A DNA stretch of 9,442 nucleotides from Clostridiales bacterium UBA4644 (GTDB lineage: Bacteria; Bacillota; Clostridia; Oscillospirales; Butyricicoccaceae): assembly GCA_002405755.1 (NCBI GenBank), contig DHMK01000005.1, positions 7,315 through 16,756 of the forward strand, given 5' to 3'. Under the pieces are notes generated by a model, which was not told the origin of the DNA, did no database searches, and was given only the letters and a program-made list of their open reading frames with translations. This document shows positions 5,540 through 9,442 of the stretch, piece by piece; positions within the stretch are counted from its first letter, which is position 1; each line of letters starts with the position of its first letter. Both the position numbers and the translations under genes were made by a program.

Positions 5540-7288
5540 TCAGCCCTCCTCTCCGCAGAGCGCTTCCCGCTCCGCCCGTTTTTCCGGGAGCTGGGAATCG
5601 CAGATCTCCCGATAGACGCTGCAGCTCTGCAGCAGCTGCTCGTGGGTGCCGGCTCCGACCAGCGTGCCGTTGTCCAGCACAAGGATCAGCTCCGCCTGCC
5701 GGACGCAGGCGATGCGCTGGGAGACCAGAAACACCGTGGTGCCGCCGCGGAGCGTCTGCAGCGCCCGGCGCAGCGCCGCGTCGGTGGCAAAGTCCAGAGC
5801 GCTGGAGCTATCGTCCAAGATCAGGATCTCCGGCTTTTTTACCAGCGCCCGGGCGATGGTCAGCCGCTGCTTCTGGCCGCCGGAAAGGTTCCGGCCGTTT
5901 TGCTCCAGCCTGTAGTCCAGCCCGCCGGGCTTGTCCTCCACCAGCTCCCTGGCCTGGGCCAGGGAAAGGGCCTGCCAGAGCTCCTCCTCCGTGGCGTCCT
6001 CCCGGCCCCAGAGCAGATTCTCCCGAATGGTCCCCTGAAACAGCGCCGCCCGCTGGGGCGTAACGCCCACCTTCCGGCACAGGGTCTCCCGGGGAAGCTG
6101 CCGCACGTCCACGCCGTCCAGCAAAACGCTGCCCTCCCCGGCGTCGTAAAACCGGGGGATCAGATCTGCCAGCGTGGATTTTCCGCTGCCGGTGCCGCCG
6201 ATGATGCCGACGGTCTGCCCCCGTTTTGCAGAAAAGCTGATATGGGAAAGACTGGGCGCGCCTGCGCCGGGATAGGTGAAGGAAACGTCGCGAAAGACAA
6301 CGGCGTCGGCGCTTTCCGGCGTCTCCGGCGCGGCGGCGGGATATTCCTGCTCCGGCTCCACCGCCAGAACAGCGGCCGTCCGCCGGGCGCAGGCCAGCGA
6401 TTTGTTCAGGGTGATGATCAGCGAGGCCAGCTTGACCAGCTCCACGGTGATCTGCAGCATATAATTGTAAAGCGCCACCACCTGTCCCTGGGGCAGCGCC
6501 CCCAGCTCCACCTGCACCGCCGCCTGCCGGATGAGCACCACGGCGGCGATGTTGATGAGCACATAGGTCAGCGGATTCAGCAGGGCGGAGACCCGCCCCA
6601 CAAACAGATTCAGCCGGGTCAGCTCCCGGGATCGCTCCTCAAACTCCGCCACCGACTGCGCCTCCCGACAGAAGGCCCGGATCACCCGGACGCCGGTAAG
6701 ATTTTCCCGGGTGGCGGCCGTCACCCGGTCCAGCCCGGCCTGGGCCCGGCCAAACAGGGGGATGCTCACCTGCATGATGAAAAACACGGCGGCAAACAGC
6801 ACCGGGATGGCCACGGCAAAGACCAGCGCGCAGCGGACGCTGATGGTAAAGGCCATCACCATGGCCCCCAGCACGATAAACGGACTGCGCATCAGCAGCC
6901 GCAGTCCCAGATTCAGGCCGTTCTGCACCTGGTTCACATCGTCGGTGAGCCGGGTGATCAGCGTGTCGCTGCCCAGCGCGTCCAGCTGGCTGAAGGAAAA
7001 GCTCTGGACCCGGTCGAACAGCGCCTGCCGCAGCGAAGCGGAAAAGCCCGTGCTGGCCCGGGCGGCGTAAAGCTGCGCCAGCACCGAGCACCCAAGCCCC
7101 ACCGCCGCCATCAGGAGCAGCAGGGCAAAATCGCCGTAAACGGCGCGGCTGCCCGGCTCCGGCGCGTCGATCATCCGAGCCACCACCACCGGCACCAGCA
7201 GGTCAAAGACCGCCTCCAGCAGCTTGAACAGCGGGGCCAGGACGCTCTCCCTCCGATAAGGCCGCAAAAATGCGGAAAGCTGTTTCAT
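5540..7288 (-). CDS. ABC exporter half-transporter, degenerate-site subunit (TMD-NBD)
   Basis: 582 aa. The exporter domain covers about residues 15-305 and the NBD 330-565. It has Walker A GGTGSGKST (364-372), Q412, signature LSGGQ (468-472), and Walker B ILILDD. Asp493 stands where the catalytic Glu belongs, and Gln524 (VSQRIA) replaces the switch His. These changes are typical of the subunit that contributes the degenerate site in heterodimers such as TM287/288 or BmrCD. It therefore binds ATP there but probably hydrolyses poorly, while its intact LSGGQ completes the competent site of the partner. ATG 7286-7288 is chosen, with GAGAAGGA upstream; a TTG at 7324 would lie close to the -10 of the promoter. 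It is first in the operon, 121 nt from a divergent LysR gene, its likely regulator. Substrate unknown. Confidence 0.95.
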   Translation of the reverse strand: MKQLSAFLRPYRRESVLAPLFKLLEAVFDLLVPVVVARMIDAPEPGSRAVYGDFALLLLMAAVGLGCSVLAQLYAARASTGFSASLRQALFDRVQSFSFSQLDALGSDTLITRLTDDVNQVQNGLNLGLRLLMRSPFIVLGAMVMAFTISVRCALVFAVAIPVLFAAVFFIMQVSIPLFGRAQAGLDRVTAATRENLTGVRVIRAFCREAQSVAEFEERSRELTRLNLFVGRVSALLNPLTYVLINIAAVVLIRQAAVQVELGALPQGQVVALYNYMLQITVELVKLASLIITLNKSLACARRTAAVLAVEPEQEYPAAAPETPESADAVVFRDVSFTYPGAGAPSLSHISFSAKRGQTVGIIGGTGSGKSTLADLIPRFYDAGEGSVLLDGVDVRQLPRETLCRKVGVTPQRAALFQGTIRENLLWGREDATEEELWQALSLAQARELVEDKPGGLDYRLEQNGRNLSGGQKQRLTIARALVKKPEILILDDSSSALDFATDAALRRALQTLRGGTTVFLVSQRIACVRQAELILVLDNGTLVGAGTHEQLLQSCSVYREICDSQLPEKRAEREALCGEEG

Positions 7289-7325
7289 CTGTCCTTCTCT
7301 CCCTTGCAGATTTCTTGACAGCAAC

Positions 7326-7354
7326 AGTATAACGCGATATGATCCATATGTAAA
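7326..7354 (-). promoter_or_regulatory. Promoter of the ABC exporter operon
   Basis: On the minus strand, -35 TTTACA (7354-7349) and -10 TATACT (7331-7326) have a 17-nt spacer. Both match consensus at five of six positions. Transcription would start near 7319, about 31 nt before the ATG at 7288. The -35 and most of the spacer lie inside the 26-bp dyad, so a protein bound there would directly contact or block polymerase. Confidence 0.75.
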
Positions 7355-7360
7355 ATATCG
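7335..7360. promoter_or_regulatory. 26-bp dyad, candidate LysR-family operator
   Basis: CGATAT (7335-7340) and ATATCG (7355-7360) are perfect inverted arms placed symmetrically around a central CATATG (7345-7350). Ten of 13 half-site positions are complementary. It sits between the divergent exporter operon and the LysR-type gene, the usual place for such an operator, and contains T-N11-A spacings. Binding by the neighbouring regulator is inferred. Confidence 0.6.
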
Positions 7361-7409
7361 TTTTTATGGTTCGGTAAAATAATTTTTATATTGCAAGGGA
7401 GATGCTTTT

Positions 7410-8270
7410 ATGGAGCTGCGCCAGCTGGAATATTTCTGCGCCATTGCCGATGCCGGCAGCATCAACGAGGCCGCCCGGCGGCTGCATCTTTCCCAGCCGC
7501 CCCTGAGCTATCAGCTGCGGCAGCTGGAGGAGGAGCTGAAGACGGCGCTTTTTCAGCGCACCCGCCGGGGCGTGGAGCTGACGGAGGCGGGCAGGCTGCT
7601 TTACGACCGGGCCTCCGACCTGCTGCGCTATGCCGGCGCCACCCGGCAGGAGGTCGCGGAGGCGGGAAGGCGGCGGGTGCTGCGGCTGGGGCTGACCTCC
7701 ACCACCGTGGGCACGCTGATGCCTTATCTTTCCCGGTTCTGCCGGCGCTATCCGGAGGTGCGCTTTCAGGTGCAGGACGGCTCCACCTTCACCCTGTACC
7801 ACGCGCTGCTGGAGGGGATCCTGGACGTTTCCGTGGTGCGGACGCCGCTGCAGCTGGACGAGGTGGATTTCCGTCTGCTGCAGCAGGAGCCAATGCTGGC
7901 CGCCTCCGCCCCGGAAGCGCCCATGCCCGCCGGCGATCCCCTGCCTCTCTCCGCGCTGGCGGGCCGGCCGCTGGTCCTTTACCGGCGGTATGAGGAGCTG
8001 ATCCGCAGCGCCTTCCGGCGGCAGGGGCTGGAGCCGGAGGTGCTCTGCCTGTGCGACGACGCCCGGGACGCCATGCTCTGGGCGCGGGCGGGGCTGGCCG
8101 CAGCGCTTTTTCCCCGGTCCATGTCCGGCCAGTGCGCCGGGCTGCGGCTGCAGACGCTGGAGGAGCCCTCGCTGGAGACCCGCTCCGTCCTCATCTGGAA
8201 GAAGGACCGCCGCCCCGGCCCGGTGCTGCAGGACTTTCTGGCCCTGCTGGCGGAGGCGGACGAGCCATAA
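7410..8270 (+). CDS. LysR-family transcriptional regulator
   Basis: 286 aa, usual length. The N-terminal winged helix-turn-helix (residues 1-60) begins MELRQLEYFCAIADAGSINE and has the recognition region AARRLHLSQPPLSYQLRQLE. LFQRTRRGVELTEAG follows, and then the linker helix to about residue 88. The co-inducer domain starts near VLRLGLTSTTVGTLMPYL (residues ~90-107) and runs to the end, with the family pattern YPEVRFQVQDGST. Such proteins act as tetramers, repressing themselves and activating or repressing a divergent target on binding a small ligand. ATG 7410 has AAGGGAG at 7396-7402 and a 7-nt spacer. The target is probably the divergent ABC exporter, through the dyad at 7335-7360. Its own promoter is weak: TAAAAT at 7375-7380 is a possible -10 without a good -35. 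Ligand unknown. Confidence 0.95.
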   Translation: MELRQLEYFCAIADAGSINEAARRLHLSQPPLSYQLRQLEEELKTALFQRTRRGVELTEAGRLLYDRASDLLRYAGATRQEVAEAGRRRVLRLGLTSTTVGTLMPYLSRFCRRYPEVRFQVQDGSTFTLYHALLEGILDVSVVRTPLQLDEVDFRLLQQEPMLAASAPEAPMPAGDPLPLSALAGRPLVLYRRYEELIRSAFRRQGLEPEVLCLCDDARDAMLWARAGLAAALFPRSMSGQCAGLRLQTLEEPSLETRSVLIWKKDRRPGPVLQDFLALLAEADEP

Positions 8271-8308
8271 AAAACGCCGCTTTCCTTCGTTCTCATACTT
8301 CGGAACGA

Positions 8309-8336
8309 TTTACTTTTTCGAAATTTTCTGTATAAT
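8309..8336 (+). promoter_or_regulatory. Promoter of the MalT-like regulator gene
   Basis: TTTACT (8309-8314) and a perfect TATAAT (8331-8336) are separated by 16 nt. The start would be near 8343, giving a leader of about 33 nt to GTG 8376. An inverted repeat, TCGTTC (8287-8292) and GAACGA (8303-8308), lies immediately upstream of the -35 and may be a weak end for the LysR transcript or a regulator site. No other gene is seen in the 8271-8369 gap. Confidence 0.7.
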
Positions 8337-8375
8337 AAAAGTATCTGTAAAAAAGCGGCTGAAAGGAGGATGCCC

Positions 8376-9442
8376 GTGCCGGAGACCGTTGTGATCAAGC
8401 CTGCCGTCCGGCAGCGCTTCGAGCGCTTTTTGTCCCATGGCAGGATCTTCTTTTTCAGCGCGCCCTGCGGCTTTGGAAAGAGCACGCTGGCCGACGCTCT
8501 GCTTTCCGGGCAGCGCGTCCTGCGGCGCAGCGCCGCAGACCCGGGCTTTTCCCTCTCCGCCCTTCCGGGGGATCGGGACATCCTTCTTCTGGACGATCTG
8601 CAGCAGCTGCAGGAGGAGCAGGACGCGCAGGCGCTCTGCGAGCTGATCCGCTCCCAGCCGGAGCGGCGCTTCGTGCTGCTTTCCCGGGGCGCGCCCCCCG
8701 GCCCGCTGACGGCCTTTCAATACACCGGCCTGATGACCGTTCTGGAGGCCGACGATCTGCGCTTTGACCGGGAGGACGTCCGCCGGATGCTTTCGCTGCG
8801 CGGCGTCGCGCCGACGGAGGGCGAGCTGAGCGCCATTTTGCGGGAGTCCGGCGGCTATCCTCTGGGCGTGGCCATCACGGCGCGCTGTCTTTCCGACGGA
8901 AGGCCCTTCGGCCCGGAGCTGACGGCCCGGGTATTTCGGGAGATCTTTTCCTATTTCGATTCCGCCGTTTACCGGCGCTTCGATCTGCCCCTGCGCCGCT
9001 TTCTTCTGGAGCTGGCCCCCTTCGAGCGCTTCGATCTGGAAATGGCCCGAACGGTCAGCGGCGACCCGCAGACCGGCCCGCGGCTGGACTGGCTGCTGCG
9101 CTGCACCTCCACGCTCCGCTGCGATGATATGCGGCACTTCCGCTTCTGGCCCCAGTTCCGCGCCTTTCTGCTCTGGGAGATGGAGCGGGAATATCCCGAG
9201 GAAAAGCGCAGGGCGCTGTTCCGCCGGGGCGGGCTTTATTACGAGCTGAAGGAGGACTACGCCCACGCGCTGGACTGCTACACCCGGGGCGGCGACCACG
9301 CCAAGGTCTCCGAGCTTCTGATCCGCAACGCGGAGCTGCACCCCGGCATGGGGCACTACAGCGAGATGGAGGCCTATTACCGCAGCCTGCCGGAGGAGGA
9401 GATCCTCGCCTCCCCCTCCCTGATGCAGGGCATGAGCATGCT
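8376..9442 (+). CDS. MalT/LAL-type STAND ATPase transcriptional regulator (partial, cut by window edge)
   Basis: The frame is open to the end of the window: 355 codons are visible and the gene is incomplete. The N-terminus carries a P-loop APCGFGKST (residues 29-37), Walker B DILLLDD (68-74) and VLLSRGAPPGPL (100-111), the sensor-like LxSRxxPP motif of MalT. SGGYPLGVAITARCL follows, matching the family's glycine-rich G(W/Y)P region. After about residue 270 the protein becomes helical and TPR-like (YYELKEDYAHALDCYTRGGDHAKV). Full members are ~800-900 aa with further TPRs and a C-terminal LuxR helix-turn-helix, which would lie beyond the window. They are ATP- and inducer-dependent activators; target and inducer are unknown. 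I chose GTG 8376, 6 nt after AAAGGAGG (8362-8369). The in-frame ATG 8370 abuts the Shine-Dalgarno and would add two residues. Confidence 0.85.
   Translation, partial: MPETVVIKPAVRQRFERFLSHGRIFFFSAPCGFGKSTLADALLSGQRVLRRSAADPGFSLSALPGDRDILLLDDLQQLQEEQDAQALCELIRSQPERRFVLLSRGAPPGPLTAFQYTGLMTVLEADDLRFDREDVRRMLSLRGVAPTEGELSAILRESGGYPLGVAITARCLSDGRPFGPELTARVFREIFSYFDSAVYRRFDLPLRRFLLELAPFERFDLEMARTVSGDPQTGPRLDWLLRCTSTLRCDDMRHFRFWPQFRAFLLWEMEREYPEEKRRALFRRGGLYYELKEDYAHALDCYTRGGDHAKVSELLIRNAELHPGMGHYSEMEAYYRSLPEEEILASPSLMQGMSM

Noticed and set aside
5536..5682. N-terminal extension of the second exporter subunit into the upstream gene
   Set aside because: The extra residues (Arg/Ser/Ala-rich) are a frame-shifted reading of the first subunit's C-terminus. 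ATG 5535 has an ideal ribosome binding site.
3754..6063. 769-codon plus-strand open frame opposite the ABC exporter genes
   Set aside because: Low-complexity composition rich in Gln, His, Gly, Arg and Pro with no recognisable motif. The minus strand carries two complete ABC transporters over the same bases.
5438..7318. 626-codon plus-strand open frame opposite the first exporter subunit
   Set aside because: Same antisense-shadow composition, no ribosome binding site, and fully covered by a confident minus-strand gene.
7364..7392. TTATGG-17-TATATT as a promoter for the LysR gene
   Set aside because: The implied start would fall on the Shine-Dalgarno at 7396-7402, and the -35 is poor.
8310..9356. 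348-codon minus-strand open frame opposite the MalT-like gene
   Set aside because: Shadow: the plus frame has Walker A, Walker B and the LxSRxxPP motif, a ribosome binding site and a promoter. The minus frame has none of these.
1..9442. Search by eye for CRISPR repeats, tRNA genes, IS ends, toxin-antitoxin pairs and prophage genes
   Set aside because: No regularly spaced repeats, cloverleaf-like segments, transposase motifs or small paired ORFs were found; gaps between genes are short and explained by promoters, leaders and terminators.

Overview
The window looks like chromosomal DNA of a GC-rich Gram-positive anaerobe of the Bacillota, most likely class Clostridia and plausibly the Oscillospirales. 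This is inferred from the rpmG-secE-nusG-rplK-rplA order, strong AGGAGG-type ribosome binding sites, T-rich intrinsic terminators, a tandem heterodimeric ABC exporter pair and a MalT-like STAND regulator. No 16S gene or species marker is present, so genus is not claimed. No tRNA, rRNA, CRISPR array, insertion sequence or phage gene was found.

Left part (1-2046). A leftward operon encodes L33 (rpmG), SecE, NusG, L11 (rplK) and the first 59 codons of L1 (rplA, cut by the window edge). It is driven by a near-consensus promoter at 1890-1918. The leaders of rplK and of rplA each contain a small two-stem RNA element (GUGG-GA-hairpin-A/U-rich strand-CCAC) resembling the base of the L1 stalk of 23S rRNA. 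These are probably two L1 autoregulatory sites. A divergent promoter region (1890-2046) separates this operon from the next genes.

Middle part (2047-3751, rightward). A stand-alone ADP-dependent NAD(P)H-hydrate dehydratase (nnrD) ends at a very strong intrinsic terminator. The terminator sits just before the ribosome binding site of two overlapping ORFs of 119 and 120 aa. Each is one half of a TauE/SafE (TSUP) family transporter, so together they form a split permease. A bidirectional terminator at 3723-3751 closes this block and the convergent one.

Right part (3766-8270). Two translationally close ABC exporter half-transporters run leftward (7288 to 3766). The first-transcribed subunit has Asp for the catalytic Glu and Gln for the switch His. 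The second has a canonical Glu and His but an LSQGQ signature. The pair is therefore a textbook asymmetric heterodimer with one degenerate ATP site. A divergent LysR-type regulator (7410-8270) probably controls it: a 26-bp dyad (7335-7360) overlaps the -35 and spacer of the exporter promoter.

Right edge (8309-9442). A promoter with a perfect TATAAT drives a partial gene for a MalT/LAL-type STAND ATPase regulator, of which 355 codons are visible.

Most of the window is ordinary housekeeping and transport. The points worth a second look are the duplicated L1-stalk mimics, the split TSUP transporter behind a terminator, the exporter operator, and a repeated start-codon trap in which an ATG/GTG abuts the Shine-Dalgarno.
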